Positions 32,396 to 41,450 of a stretch of 64,000 bases of DNA are shown piece by piece. The notes below the pieces were generated by a model that was not told the DNA's origin, ran no database searches, and saw nothing but the letters and a program-made list of their open reading frames with translations. Both the position numbers and the translations under genes were made by a program. This DNA comes from JASBTN01 sp965228805 (GTDB lineage: Bacteria; Pseudomonadota; Alphaproteobacteria; Rhodobacterales; Rhodobacteraceae), in assembly GCF_965228805.1 (NCBI RefSeq), contig NZ_CBDDIE010000003.1:2666001-2730000 (forward strand). The letters are read 5' to 3'. Each line of letters begins with the position of its first letter. Within the stretch, counting starts at the first letter, position 1.

Positions 32396-32430
32396 GCCGC
32401 CGTGCCCTACCGGGTGCGGCGGTTTTCTTT
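32396..32430 (+). terminator. Intrinsic terminator after carD
   Basis: GCCGCCG...CGGCGG arms (32396-32422), with two G-T type pairs inside, close over a short loop and are followed by TTTTCTTTT (32423-32431). Confidence 0.75.
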
Positions 32431-32447
32431 TGCGCGGGTACGCGGAG

Positions 32448-32503
32448 TGCGCGGTGCCCGCGCACGCATGTTTGCTCGCGGGGCCGTGCGGCCCCGCTTG
32501 GGC
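32448..32503. repeat. Two-hairpin intergenic repeat, copy 1
   Basis: The hairpin TGCGCGGTGCCCGCGCA (32448-32464) is identical to 39665-39681. Eleven bases later a second hairpin with arms GCGGGGCC/GGCCCCGC (32478-32497) also has a counterpart in copy 2. It lies at the 3' end of carD, convergent with cobS. Confidence 0.7.
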
Positions 32504-32506
32504 GTG

Positions 32507-33283
32507 TTACCCGGTTGCGAGGGTGGCGAAGGCGGCCAGGGCGGCGATCTCGGTCACCTGTTGGGTCGCGCCCAGGATGTCGCCGGTCTGCCCGCCGATT
32601 TTTGCTTTGGCGATTGACGCGAGGGCGAAGGCGGCAAGGCTTGCGGCCAGGGTTGAGGCAAGCCAGGCGGCGGGGCCGCTCAGCAGCACGCTTAGGGTCA
32701 GGGCGAGGCCCAGTCCAAGGGCGGCGGTGGTGCGAGGCGGGCGGCCGACACTGTCGGACAGGCCCTCTCCACGCGCATTGGGCAGGCTGGACATGAGGAC
32801 GCCCATGGCGGCGCGGCTGAGGGCGCCCGCGGCGATCAGCGCCAGGACGGCCTGGCCCGTGGCAAAGAGCGCAGACAGCGCGGCGAAACGCAGGAGCAGC
32901 GAGAGCACCAGGGCAATCGTGCCATAGGCGCCGATGGCGCTGTCTTTCATGATCTCAAGCCGTCGCTCGCGGGTGTATCCGCCCCAGAGCCCGTCGGCGG
33001 TATCCGCCAGCCCATCCTCGTGCATGGCGCCTGTCAGCATGGCCTGGGTGACCAGGGCAAGCCCGGCGGCGAAACCCGGTGGCACGCCCAGGGACCACGT
33101 GGCCAGGCCGACCATCCCCGCGATCAGCCCCACCAATGCGCCCGCCAGGGGCCAGGCCCAGGCGGCCTGTGCGCCGCGCGCCTGGGCGCGGGCGAAATCC
33201 ACCGTGATCGGCAGGCGGGTCAACAGCCCCAGGGCCGCCGGAATATCGCCGGGCGTGGCCAGGCGCATGTCGCGTTCCGTCAT
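32507..33283 (-). CDS. cobS: Adenosylcobinamide-GDP ribazoletransferase (cobalamin synthase)
   Basis: A 258-residue inner-membrane enzyme that joins adenosylcobinamide-GDP to alpha-ribazole, the last assembly step of cobalamin. GAMHEDGLADTADGLWGGYTRERRLEIMKDSAIGAYG is the conserved acidic active-site stretch. About six hydrophobic helices follow. The chosen ATG at 33283 gives MTERDMRLATPGDIPAALGLLTRLP, the usual N-terminus; the upstream extension runs into the divergent cobT promoter region. cobT is divergent 80 bases away; no B12 riboswitch fits in that gap. Confidence 0.92.
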   Translation of the reverse strand: MTERDMRLATPGDIPAALGLLTRLPITVDFARAQARGAQAAWAWPLAGALVGLIAGMVGLATWSLGVPPGFAAGLALVTQAMLTGAMHEDGLADTADGLWGGYTRERRLEIMKDSAIGAYGTIALVLSLLLRFAALSALFATGQAVLALIAAGALSRAAMGVLMSSLPNARGEGLSDSVGRPPRTTAALGLGLALTLSVLLSGPAAWLASTLAASLAAFALASIAKAKIGGQTGDILGATQQVTEIAALAAFATLATG

Positions 33284-33363
33284 GGATATGTCCCCCGGGG
33301 CTGGTCGCTGTGTCCCCGCATCGGTAAACACTGCGAGGGATGGAATCAATCGGGGAGGCGGGC

Positions 33364-34377
33364 ATGGCACCGTTTGCGACTTTGGCGGAATTTCAGGCGC
33401 AGCTCGAGGGCGCGCCGGGGCCGGACACTGCGGCGAAGGCCGCGGCCGAGGAGCGCAATGGCCAGTTGACCAAGCCCCCGGGCGCGCTGGGTCGGCTGGA
33501 AGAGCTGGCGATCTGGTACGCGAGCTGGGTCGGCAATGGCCGTCCCACGATGGAACGCCCGCAAGTCATCGTCTTCGCCGGCAACCACGGCGTCACGGCG
33601 CGCGGTGTCTCGGCCTTCCCGGCCGAGGTGACCGAGCAGATGGTGCTGAACTTCCAACACGGTGGCGCAGCGATCAACCAGCTGTCAAAGGCCTTTGGCG
33701 CCTCGATGGATGTGCACGCCCTGTCGCTGGACACGCCGACGGCGGATTTCACGACCGGCCCCGCGATGAGCGAAGACGAGGTCGTCGCGGCCCTGGCCAC
33801 CGGATGGAACGCGGTGGATGCGGCGGCCGACCTGCTGGTCGTGGGCGAAATGGGCATCGGCAATACCACCTCGGCAGCGGCGATTGCGCACGCGCTGTTT
33901 GGCGAAACGGCCAGTGACTGGACCGGGCGCGGGACCGGTGTGGATGATGCCGGATTGACCTTGAAAACCCAGGTTGTGACCGAAGGTGTCGCGGCCAACC
34001 CGCAGGCGGTCGACAACGGACTTGAGGCGCTGCGTTGCCTGGGTGGGCGGGAACTGGCAGGCATGGCCGGTGCCATTGCCCGCGCTCGCGTCGAGGGTAT
34101 TCCTGTGATCCTGGACGGGTTCATCTGCACCGCCGCGGCCTCCTGCCTGGAACGCGCCGTGCCCGGGGCTCTGGACCACGCCGTGGCCGGGCATGTGTCG
34201 GCCGAGGCGGCCCATGGCAAGGTGCTCTATGCGCTGGGCAAGGACCCGATCCTGGGGCTGGGCATGCGCTTGGGCGAAGGCTCTGGCGGGGCACTGGCCA
34301 TTGGCATCCTGAAAGGCGCGCTGGCCTGTCATTCGGGCATGGCGACCTTTGCCGAGGCCGGGGTCAGCGACGGCTGA
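33364..34377 (+). CDS. cobT: Nicotinate-nucleotide-dimethylbenzimidazole phosphoribosyltransferase
   Basis: A 337-residue enzyme making alpha-ribazole phosphate from dimethylbenzimidazole and nicotinate mononucleotide, supplying the substrate for CobS. TKPPGALGRLEELAIWYASW, VIVFAGNHGVTARGVSAFPAEVT, LLVVGEMGIGNTTSAAAI and GLGMRLGEGSGGALA (catalytic Glu) are the family motifs. GGAGG precedes the ATG at 33364. Divergent from cobS. Confidence 0.94.
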   Translation: MAPFATLAEFQAQLEGAPGPDTAAKAAAEERNGQLTKPPGALGRLEELAIWYASWVGNGRPTMERPQVIVFAGNHGVTARGVSAFPAEVTEQMVLNFQHGGAAINQLSKAFGASMDVHALSLDTPTADFTTGPAMSEDEVVAALATGWNAVDAAADLLVVGEMGIGNTTSAAAIAHALFGETASDWTGRGTGVDDAGLTLKTQVVTEGVAANPQAVDNGLEALRCLGGRELAGMAGAIARARVEGIPVILDGFICTAAASCLERAVPGALDHAVAGHVSAEAAHGKVLYALGKDPILGLGMRLGEGSGGALAIGILKGALACHSGMATFAEAGVSDG

Positions 34378-34460
34378 GGCCACTACGCCAGGTTGCTACG
34401 AAGCACCCGTGGGGCCGTGCTGGCCCCACGAAGCCGCGCGCAGCGCGGCCACGGCCCCGC

Positions 34461-34494
34461 AGGTGAAAATTATTCAATAATTTTGCCGCCACCT
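34461..34494. repeat. AT-rich palindrome with nested GC arms between cobT and the antiporter gene
   Basis: AAAATTATT-C-AATAATTTT (34466-34484), a nine-base stem with a one-base loop, enclosed by AGGTG (34461-34465) and CACCT (34490-34494). It lies in the gap between convergent genes; a second hairpin with arms GTGGGGCC/GGCCCCAC sits upstream at about 34408-34429. Probably a bidirectional transcript end. Confidence 0.65.
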
Positions 34495-34557
34495 CTCGCG
34501 GTTCGTTCGAACCGCTGCCGGTCAGTGGGTGGCCCTCGCCGCTGCGCGGCTCGGGGT

Positions 34558-36411
34558 TCACCCGCCGGATTTGTCGCCCTTGTCGGGATCCTCGGAGAAG
34601 AGCTGGGTCAGCAGCGCGGTTTCCATGTCCTTCTCAAGCTCCATCGCACGCTGAACGTAGCTCTCATTCTCGGCCATCGGTGTGTTCGGGTCCCAAAGAT
34701 GCGCCAGCTCGCGGATCGTGTAACGGTCGTGCTTGAAGAACATGCGCTCGACCTCGCTGGCCTCGAAATCGGAAAGGCCGATGTTCTCCAACACATAGCG
34801 CCCGGCGCGTAGGGAACTGTCGAAGAGCTCGCGCACGATGTCATTCGCGCCCGCCTTGTAGAGCTCATAGACATGGGTCCGCCCGGCGGCGCGCACGACG
34901 ATATGCAGATCGGGGCGTGCCTGGCGGGCGTGGCGCACGATGCGGGTGGCGGCCGCGGGGTTGTTCACCGTCACCACCAGCACCTCGGCCGTGGCAAGCC
35001 CGGCGGCATTGAGCAGCTCTGGACGGGTCGGGTCGCCATAGAAGCCCTTAACCCCCAACCGGCGCAGCTGTTTGATCCGGCTCAGGTTATTGTCCAGAAC
35101 CGTGGTGTCGAACCCGGCCGAGCGCACCAGCCGGTTGACCACCTGCCCGAACCGCCCGGCGCCGACGATGATCACGCTGTGGGTTTCGTCGATCTCGTCA
35201 TGGGGATCCTGGCTGCGGTGTTCAACCAGGTATTTCGACAGGATGGCGTGGAAGATGAAAAAGAGCGGGGTGAGCAGCATCGACAGGGTGATGACCATCA
35301 GGAGCCCGTTGGCCATCGGCCCCTGAACCACCCCCTGTTGCAGGCCGAAGCTGGTCAGGACGAAGCCGAATTCACCGGCCTGTGCCAACCCCAGGGTAAA
35401 CAGCCAGACATCGCGCCCCTTGAGGCCGAAGAGCTTGCCCAGGGCAAACAGCACAGCGCCTTTCAGCGCCATTAGCGTCAGGGCCAGCGACAGAAGTTGG
35501 CCTGGGGCAGCCAGGAAGGCCGTGACATTGATCCCGGCGCCGACGGTGATGAAGAAGAGGCCCAGAAGCAGCCCCTTGAAGGGCTGGATGTCGCTTTCCA
35601 GCTCGTGGCGAAACTCGGAGTTGGCCAGCACCACACCAGCCAGGAAGGTGCCAAGCGCGGGGGACAGGCCAACCGCGTTCATCACCACGGCGATGGAGAC
35701 AACGATCAACAGCGCGAAGGCGGTGTGCATCTCCCGCAGACGGGCGGTGTCGATGAAGTGGAACAGCGGGCGGATCAGGTAGATGCCGCCCAGGATGATT
35801 GCGCCGACCGCGCCCAGCGTGACCAGGGTCACGCCCCAACCGGGCAGGCCTTCGACCAGGGACAGGCTGGCATGATCGTCACCCGCGTGCAGCCCCGAGT
35901 GCAGCGCCAGCAGGGGCAGCACCGCCAGCATCGGAATGACCGCGATGTCCTGGGTCAGCAGGACCGAAAAGCTGGCCCGCCCGCCGCCGGTGGGCATCAG
36001 CTCCTTTTCGGTCAGGGTCTGCAACACGATGGCGGTCGAACTGAGCGCCAGGATCATGCCGATCGCGATGGCCTCGGGCAGGGGACGCCCCACAGCCCAG
36101 AGCGCGGTGGTGATCAGCCCCATGGTCACGGTGATCTGCAGGCCTCCCAGCCCGAGGAGCCGGTGGCGCATGTCCCAGAGCGCGCGGGGTTCCAGTTCCA
36201 GCCCGATCAGGAACAGCATCATGACGACGCCGAACTCGGCGAAATGCTGAAGGTCCTGCGTTTCGGTGCCGACCAGCCCCAGGACCGGGCCGATCATGAT
36301 CCCGGCCAGCAGGTATCCCAACACGCTTCCCAACCCCAGGCGCGAGGCCAGCGGCACCGCGATGACCGCGGCACCCAGGTAGATCGTGGCTTGAAAAAGA
36401 AAGCTCTCCAT
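34558..36411 (-). CDS. CPA2-family cation:proton antiporter with TrkA-N domain (KefB/KefC-like)
   Basis: A 617-residue inner-membrane protein. About 12 transmembrane segments fill the first 385 residues, including GYLLAGIMIGPVLGLVG, LSSTAIVLQTLTEKELMPTGGGRASFSVLLTQDIAVIPMLAVLPLL and GTFLAGVVLANSEFRHELESDI, as in CPA2 exchangers. HSVIIVGAGRFGQVVNRLVRSAGFDTTVLDNN at about 410-440 starts the NAD-binding TrkA-N (RCK) domain. The C-terminal segment is acidic. It should exchange K+ or Na+ for H+. No kefF/kefG ancillary subunit is adjacent. Confidence 0.88.
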   Translation of the reverse strand: MESFLFQATIYLGAAVIAVPLASRLGLGSVLGYLLAGIMIGPVLGLVGTETQDLQHFAEFGVVMMLFLIGLELEPRALWDMRHRLLGLGGLQITVTMGLITTALWAVGRPLPEAIAIGMILALSSTAIVLQTLTEKELMPTGGGRASFSVLLTQDIAVIPMLAVLPLLALHSGLHAGDDHASLSLVEGLPGWGVTLVTLGAVGAIILGGIYLIRPLFHFIDTARLREMHTAFALLIVVSIAVVMNAVGLSPALGTFLAGVVLANSEFRHELESDIQPFKGLLLGLFFITVGAGINVTAFLAAPGQLLSLALTLMALKGAVLFALGKLFGLKGRDVWLFTLGLAQAGEFGFVLTSFGLQQGVVQGPMANGLLMVITLSMLLTPLFFIFHAILSKYLVEHRSQDPHDEIDETHSVIIVGAGRFGQVVNRLVRSAGFDTTVLDNNLSRIKQLRRLGVKGFYGDPTRPELLNAAGLATAEVLVVTVNNPAAATRIVRHARQARPDLHIVVRAAGRTHVYELYKAGANDIVRELFDSSLRAGRYVLENIGLSDFEASEVERMFFKHDRYTIRELAHLWDPNTPMAENESYVQRAMELEKDMETALLTQLFSEDPDKGDKSGG

Positions 36412-36596
36412 GAGGTCGATATCGCAAGGGGCGCCGGGCTTGGCAATGGTGGAGTGGGGGCAGGGACAGCCCCCGGGCGGGCGGAGGACGCCGAGAACCA
36501 GTGCCGATCAACGGGCGATCCTGATCGTCAGGCGGGCTCTGTGCCATCCAAACTCCGTCCAAGGGCCAGGTAAGGACCGGGGGCAGGCGCGCGGGA

Positions 36597-37835
36597 TCAA
36601 CCCGCGACAGGTGCGGTTCCCTCCAGCCCGCGAATGCTGTTGGACAGGGCGGCGATGCGGTCCAACTGCCCGGTGATGCGTTCCTGAAAAACACCGAGCT
36701 GCGCGATGATATCGGTCAATGCCTCGCCGGCGACAGGCAGGCGCGCGCTTTCGATCTTGCACATCACCCGGGTCGAGCTGAGTCCCAACACATGGCGGTG
36801 CATGATATCGCAGGCCTTCAGGATGCGGTCCGCCTCGTCATGCACATCGCGCAGGCCGCGGCGCGACTTTTCGGCGTATTCCTTGACCATCTTGGCAAGA
36901 ATCTGCCGCTCCTTGTCGATGTCGACGCCGCCGAGGTCACGCCTTTCCTTGTTCAACTGCCCGTCGCAATCCTGCAGCACGCGCGCCATGCATTCCAGGA
37001 ACAGCGAATGGGTCACGCTGCCCTTGATGGTGGCGAAGTTGCTGTCCTTGCCCAGCACGTGATGCGAGAACCAGTCGGACATCTCACGCGACATCGCGCC
37101 ATAGTTCTGGGACAAGGTGGTCACCGGCCCGCCGGTCGGTTCCAGCCGTGAGGCGATCACACGCAGGTTGTGCGGGATCGTGCGCATGGCATCGAATTCG
37201 CGGATCAAACCTTCGGTCTGGGTGAACAGGTCTTTGGCATTGCCCAGCATCTGCATCAGTTCCTGCACGCGCGGATCCGGGCTGAGGCCGAGCCCCTGGT
37301 GGCGCGCGGTCAGTTCGGTGCTCAACGCATGGGTGGCGAATTGGTGATATTCCTCGAAGCCGATCTCCTGCAGGCGGACCAGCAGGCGGTTCGCGCTTTC
37401 CTCGGGGCTGAGCCCCTCGGCCTCTTCCGCCGCGCGCAGATCGGCGTATTCCCCCTGCATCTGATCAAAAAGCGGGCTGGAAGGTTTGAGGCGTGCCGAC
37501 AGGAACCCGCCCCCCCACGGGACCATCACCGCATAGACCCAATAATACAGCCCATCCTTGGCGCGGTTCTTGACATAGGCGCCGACCGAGCGCCCCTTTT
37601 TCAACCTGTCCCACAACAGCCAGAACACGCCGCGCGGCATGTCCGGGTGGCGAATGATCTTGTGGGGGGCGCCCAGCATCTCTTCCCATTCGAACCCGGC
37701 GACGCGGTAGAAAATATAGTTGCCGGCCTTGATAACGCCGCGGTCATCGGTGCGGGAAAAGAAGGTTTCATCCAGGGTAAACGGTGCCTCGCCCGAGGTG
37801 GGGCGGTTCGGCAGGCGGCGGTCGACAAAAGACAC
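36597..37835 (-). CDS. Stand-alone Aer-like PAS-domain protein
   Basis: 412 residues. The N-terminal PAS domain (FTLDETFFSRTDDRGVIKAGNYIFYRVAGFEWEEMLGAPHKIIRHPDMPRGVFWLLWDRLKKGRSVGAYVKNRAKDGLYYWVYAVMVP) resembles the FAD-binding PAS of Aer aerotaxis receptors. The rest is helical, probably coiled coil, with RHPDMP-following LFDQMQGEYADLR and a C-terminal ITGQLDRIAALSNSIRGLEG. There is no transmembrane helix, HAMP, kinase, GGDEF or canonical MCP hairpin. It may be a cytosolic redox or oxygen sensor that signals through an unknown helical output. Confidence 0.78.
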   Translation of the reverse strand: MSFVDRRLPNRPTSGEAPFTLDETFFSRTDDRGVIKAGNYIFYRVAGFEWEEMLGAPHKIIRHPDMPRGVFWLLWDRLKKGRSVGAYVKNRAKDGLYYWVYAVMVPWGGGFLSARLKPSSPLFDQMQGEYADLRAAEEAEGLSPEESANRLLVRLQEIGFEEYHQFATHALSTELTARHQGLGLSPDPRVQELMQMLGNAKDLFTQTEGLIREFDAMRTIPHNLRVIASRLEPTGGPVTTLSQNYGAMSREMSDWFSHHVLGKDSNFATIKGSVTHSLFLECMARVLQDCDGQLNKERRDLGGVDIDKERQILAKMVKEYAEKSRRGLRDVHDEADRILKACDIMHRHVLGLSSTRVMCKIESARLPVAGEALTDIIAQLGVFQERITGQLDRIAALSNSIRGLEGTAPVAG

Positions 37836-37938
37836 GGGACTGTTCCAATCGCATTGAGATTTGTTGCCCCGAATCTCTAACGCATAAGGCTTTTCGGAAG
37901 GTTAACTTCCCCAAGGTAAAGCGCAGGCCCAAGACCTC

Positions 37939-38394
37939 TCATGTCGGCAGGGGGGCGTCCGGTTTCAGCTGGTCCATGACGATCTGGCTTTGCACCCGCG
38001 CAACCGCTGGATGGGGCAATAAAACCTGGTGGATGAGCTGGTTCAGCGCCGGCAGATCCTCGCAATAGACGCGCAGGAGATAATCGGCCTCGCCGGTCAG
38101 GGTCCAGGCCGAGATTACCTCGCGCCGCGCCTCAATGAGTTGGGCAAAGGCGCGGGCGGTTTCAGGCGCGTGGCTGGCCATCTGCACCTGAACGAAGCTT
38201 TGCACATGCAGCCCGACCCGGGTCGGGTCCAGCCGCGCCGCATAACCCAGGATATAGCCCTGGTCCTCAAGCCGCTGGCGCCGCCGCCCGGCCTGGGAGG
38301 CGGACAGGTTCAGCCGCTCGCCCAATTCCTGGGCGGTCAGGTGGGCGTCCTTCTGGAGCGCGTCCAGAAGCCGTGAGTCGGTATTGTCGAGCAT
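37939..38394 (-). CDS. Lrp/AsnC-family transcription regulator
   Basis: A 151-residue protein with an N-terminal helix-turn-helix (LLDALQKDAHLTAQELGERLNLSASQAGRRRQRLEDQGYI) and a C-terminal RAM/AsnC ligand-binding domain (VQSFVQVQMASHAPETARAFAQLIEARREVISAWTLTGEADYLLRVYCEDLPALNQLI). It is divergent from hppD across 141 bases, so it probably controls tyrosine breakdown in response to an amino acid. The gap contains CGCGGAATTCCCGCG-like dyad symmetry near 38470. Confidence 0.9.
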   Translation of the reverse strand: MLDNTDSRLLDALQKDAHLTAQELGERLNLSASQAGRRRQRLEDQGYILGYAARLDPTRVGLHVQSFVQVQMASHAPETARAFAQLIEARREVISAWTLTGEADYLLRVYCEDLPALNQLIHQVLLPHPAVARVQSQIVMDQLKPDAPLPT

Positions 38395-38535
38395 GCGTGC
38401 CTCTCGCGTGTTTTGGGCATTCTATGCGGGATTGCCGCAAAACTCACGGGGTTTTGACGGGTAAACGCGCGGAATTCCCGCGTGGCCTGCGTCAAAATGA
38501 CCCGAGAGACGCTTAACATGTTACAGGAGATACCC

Positions 38536-39648
38536 ATGGGCCCCTTCCCGCATGATGCCCCGCGCGCCACGATCTCGGATGAAAACCCCGCCGGCACCGA
38601 TGGGTTTGAGTTTGTCGAGTTTGCCCACCCGGAGCCGCAGGAGCTGCGTGACCTGTTCACCCGCATGGGCTTTGTCCATGCCGCCAACCACAAGACCCGG
38701 GCGGTGGAGCTGTGGCAGCAGGGCGATGTCTCCTACCTGATCAACATGGAGCCGGGCAGCCATGCCGCGGAATTCATCGCCGAACACGGCCCCTGCGCGC
38801 CCTCGATGGGCTGGCGGGTGGTGGACGCGCGGCACGCCTTCGACCACGCGGTCAAGATGGGTGCGGAACCCTATGAAGGCCCTGGCAAGGCGATGGATGT
38901 GCCCGCGATCTACGGCATCGGTGGCTCCCTGATCTATTTCATTGACCAGTATTACGACACCTGTGCCTATAACGAGGAATTCGATTGGGTCGACAAGGCG
39001 CACCCCAAGGGCGTGGGCTTCTATTACCTCGATCACCTGACCCACAATGTGTTCAAGGGCAACATGGATGTCTGGTTCAAGTTCTATGGTGATCTGTTCA
39101 ACTTCACCGAAATCCGTTTCTTCGACATCCAGGGCAAGTACACCGGTCTGCTCAGCCGCGCGCTGACCTCGCCCTGCGGCAAGATCCGCATTCCGATCAA
39201 CGAGGACCGGGGCGAGGAAGGCCAGATCGTCGCTTACCTCAAGAAATACAAGGGTGAGGGCATCCAGCATATCGCGGTGGGCACGGATGACATCTATGCC
39301 TCGGTCGATGCGATTGCGGAACGTGGGCTGAAGTTCATGCCGGGCCCGAATGAGGCTTATTACGACATGTCCTACGAGCGTGTCGCCGGGCATGATGAGC
39401 CCAAGGAGGCGATGATGAAACACGGCATCCTGATCGATGGCGAAGGCGTCGTCGGCGGGGGCGAGACGAAATGCCTGCTTCAGATCTTCTCGAAAACCGT
39501 GATCGGGCCGATCTTCTTCGAGTTCATCCAGCGCAAGGGGGATGACGGGTTCGGCGAAGGCAATTTCAAGGCGCTGTTCGAGTCGATCGAGCGTGAGCAG
39601 ATCGAGAAGGGCGAGTTGTCGGCAGCCAAAGGCACCGCGGCGGAGTAA
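38536..39648 (+). CDS. hppD: 4-Hydroxyphenylpyruvate dioxygenase
   Basis: A 370-residue Fe(II) enzyme converting 4-hydroxyphenylpyruvate to homogentisate in tyrosine catabolism. The iron ligands are visible: His in YYLDHLTHNV, His in EGIQHIAVGTDD, and Glu in IGPIFFEFIQRKGDDGFGEGNFKALFESIE, the C-terminal signature. CAGGAG lies six bases before the ATG at 38536. An in-frame upstream ATG (38482) would extend into the promoter region. Homogentisate dioxygenase is not in the window. Confidence 0.95.
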   Translation: MGPFPHDAPRATISDENPAGTDGFEFVEFAHPEPQELRDLFTRMGFVHAANHKTRAVELWQQGDVSYLINMEPGSHAAEFIAEHGPCAPSMGWRVVDARHAFDHAVKMGAEPYEGPGKAMDVPAIYGIGGSLIYFIDQYYDTCAYNEEFDWVDKAHPKGVGFYYLDHLTHNVFKGNMDVWFKFYGDLFNFTEIRFFDIQGKYTGLLSRALTSPCGKIRIPINEDRGEEGQIVAYLKKYKGEGIQHIAVGTDDIYASVDAIAERGLKFMPGPNEAYYDMSYERVAGHDEPKEAMMKHGILIDGEGVVGGGETKCLLQIFSKTVIGPIFFEFIQRKGDDGFGEGNFKALFESIEREQIEKGELSAAKGTAAE

Positions 39649-39664
39649 GCGCAGTCAAACGGTC

Positions 39665-39716
39665 TGCGCGGTGCCCGCGCAGGCTCGATCACTCACGGGG
39701 CTGCGCCCCGCTCGGG
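39665..39716. repeat. Two-hairpin intergenic repeat, copy 2
   Basis: Shares the 17-base hairpin TGCGCGGTGCCCGCGCA (39665-39681) with 32448-32464, followed by CTCACGGGGCTGCGCCCCG (39692-39710), a shorter version of the second hairpin of copy 1. It lies just past the hppD stop, between convergent genes. Confidence 0.7.
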
Positions 39717-39773
39717 TGGGCGTCCGTGGAGAGCGGGCGCCCATTTGCTTTTGTCAGGTCTGGATGAACCGGG

Positions 39774-40184
39774 TTACTGGATCAGGATCGCGCCGCGCTG
39801 GTAGCTGCCCGCATCCTCGCTGCCATCATCGTAAAGCACGCGCACGGAGACGGCGTTCACGGACCCGAGCGGGAAGCTGAGGAAGGGCAGATGGTTCTCG
39901 GCCTTCTGTGCATTGGGCACCGCTTCGTCCATATAGCAGGGCTCGGAATCCAGGGCGGTTTCCGCCCCGCCGTTCACCGAATAGAAAATCCGATCCATGC
40001 CGCAGCGCCAGGCCAGGAGGTTGGTGAAATAGAGCAGGTCGCGCCCGTCATATTCGCGCACCGCAACCCAACGGTCCTTGGTCGCCGCGAGCATCGGCTT
40101 GACCTCGGCGGCCGAGGTGAATTGCTGCGCCATGGCGGGACCCGCGAGCAGGGCGGCGGCCATCAGGCCTGTCTTCCAGTTCAT
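39774..40184 (-). CDS. Small exported protein of unknown function
   Basis: A 136-residue protein with a signal peptide (MNWKTGLMAAALLAGPAMAQQ, cleavage after AMA). The mature part includes KDRWVAVREYDGRDLLYFTNLLAWRCGMDRIFYSVNGGAETALDSEPCYMD, with two cysteines that could form a disulfide, then HLPFLSFPLGSVNAVSVRVLYDDGSED, suggesting a small beta-rich periplasmic domain. AAGGAGGG precedes the ATG at 40184. I do not recognise the family. Confidence 0.75.
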   Translation of the reverse strand: MNWKTGLMAAALLAGPAMAQQFTSAAEVKPMLAATKDRWVAVREYDGRDLLYFTNLLAWRCGMDRIFYSVNGGAETALDSEPCYMDEAVPNAQKAENHLPFLSFPLGSVNAVSVRVLYDDGSEDAGSYQRGAILIQ

Positions 40185-40279
40185 TCGAGTCCCTCCTTGG
40201 GGCAAATCGCATGCGCCGCATTCCCATGCGGCCCGTTCCGCCGTATAGTGGCAGAAAAAATCCGGGCAGGCAAAAGACG

Positions 40280-41281
40280 ATGGCACGATCAGCGAAAAAG
40301 CGTCCTGAGTTCAACATCTTCATCGTGGCACAGGCCGGGCGCCTAGGCTACGAGGCCCTGTTGTTCGCGGCCTCACTTAAGCAGTCTGACCCGGGTTTCA
40401 AGGGCCGTCTGCTGGTCGGCGAACCCCGGCCGGGCCCGCGTTGGGAGCAGGATCCGCGCCTGCCGGACCATATTCGCAAGGCCCTGGAGGCACTGGGTGC
40501 GGAAATCGTGCCCTTCGAGACGCCGGTGTTCGGCGGGCCTTACCCCAACGGCAACAAGATCGAAGGGCTGCTGGCCCTGCCCGAAGGGGAGCCTTTCGTC
40601 TTCTTCGACACCGATACGTTGGTGACGGGGCCGCTGTCGGAGGTGGCGTTCGATTTCGACCGCCCTTCGGCCTCGATGAAACGCGAGAATACCTGGCCGA
40701 CGATCGAGCTTTACGGGCCGGGCTATGGCGCGATCTGGAAATCGCTCTATGACAAGTTCGATCTGGCGTTCGAACCCACCCTGGACCTGTCCCAGCCTGA
40801 CGAATACTGGCAGCGCTACATGTATTTCAACGCGGGCTGGTTCTTTGGCCCGTGCCCGCGGGAGTTCGGCCGACGGTTCCTGGACTATGCCCGGGCCATC
40901 GAGGATGACCGGCCCGAGGAGCTGGTCTGCCAGCAGCTCTACCCCTGGCTCGACCAGATCGCACTGCCGCTGGTGGTGGCCAGTTTCGGCGGCGGACGTC
41001 CGGGGCCGGAGCTGGCCGGGCTGGACGGCGACGTGACCTGCCACTGGCGTATCCTGCCCCTGATGTATGCCCGCGAAAGCGACCGGGTGATCGAGGTGTT
41101 GGAGGAAGTCGCGGCCCCCAACAAGATCAAGAAGGTGCTGAAGGAATACGAGCCGATGCTGCGCATGATCTACCAGGGGCGCGGGCAGAAGGTGCGCGCA
41201 ATGTTCGACCGCGAGAACCTGCCCAGGCGCGAACAGCAGATCCGCAACCAGATCAAGCGTGAAGGGTTCTGGATGCGGTGA
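40280..41281 (+). CDS. Putative glycosyltransferase with D-x-D motif
   Basis: A 333-residue cytosolic protein. FNIFIVAQAGRLGYEALLFAASLKQ looks like the start of a GT-A fold; EPFVFFDTDTLVTGPLSEVAFDF has the D-T-D that would bind metal and nucleotide-sugar. Later segments include YMYFNAGWFFGPCPREFGRRFLDYA and DGDVTCHWRILPLMYARE. The C-terminus is basic. The start at 40280 (MARSAKKRPEF) is preferred over the longer frame, which overlaps the divergent promoter. Donor and acceptor unknown. Confidence 0.65.
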   Translation: MARSAKKRPEFNIFIVAQAGRLGYEALLFAASLKQSDPGFKGRLLVGEPRPGPRWEQDPRLPDHIRKALEALGAEIVPFETPVFGGPYPNGNKIEGLLALPEGEPFVFFDTDTLVTGPLSEVAFDFDRPSASMKRENTWPTIELYGPGYGAIWKSLYDKFDLAFEPTLDLSQPDEYWQRYMYFNAGWFFGPCPREFGRRFLDYARAIEDDRPEELVCQQLYPWLDQIALPLVVASFGGGRPGPELAGLDGDVTCHWRILPLMYARESDRVIEVLEEVAAPNKIKKVLKEYEPMLRMIYQGRGQKVRAMFDRENLPRREQQIRNQIKREGFWMR

Positions 41282-41385
41282 GAGATGCGCGGGTTTGCGC
41301 CCGAACGTCGGGCCCGCTGCGCGGACCCTCCTTTTCGATCACCGGGGGTGCCGCGCTGGCGCGCGGCGTCGCCACGCTCCACCTT

Positions 41386-41428
41386 CTTGCCTCCGGCGGG
41401 GATATTTCAGGCAAGATAAAGAGGCAGG
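41386..41428. repeat. Intergenic repeat with CTTGCCT/AGGCAAG arms
   Basis: Arms at 41386-41392 and 41409-41415 enclose CCGGCGGGGATATTTC. Read on the other strand, 25750-25774 shows the same plan (CTTTCC arms around CCCGGGATATTTTC). Such CGGGGATATTT hairpins are frequent near rhodobacteral gene ends, from memory. It lies between convergent genes. Confidence 0.55.
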
Positions 41429-41450
41429 CGTCGCGGGTGCAGGTGGTGTT

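Noticed and set aside
33284..33363. Possible cobalamin riboswitch between cobS and cobT
   Set aside because: The gap is only 80 bases and lacks the B12-box; a cobalamin riboswitch needs about twice that.
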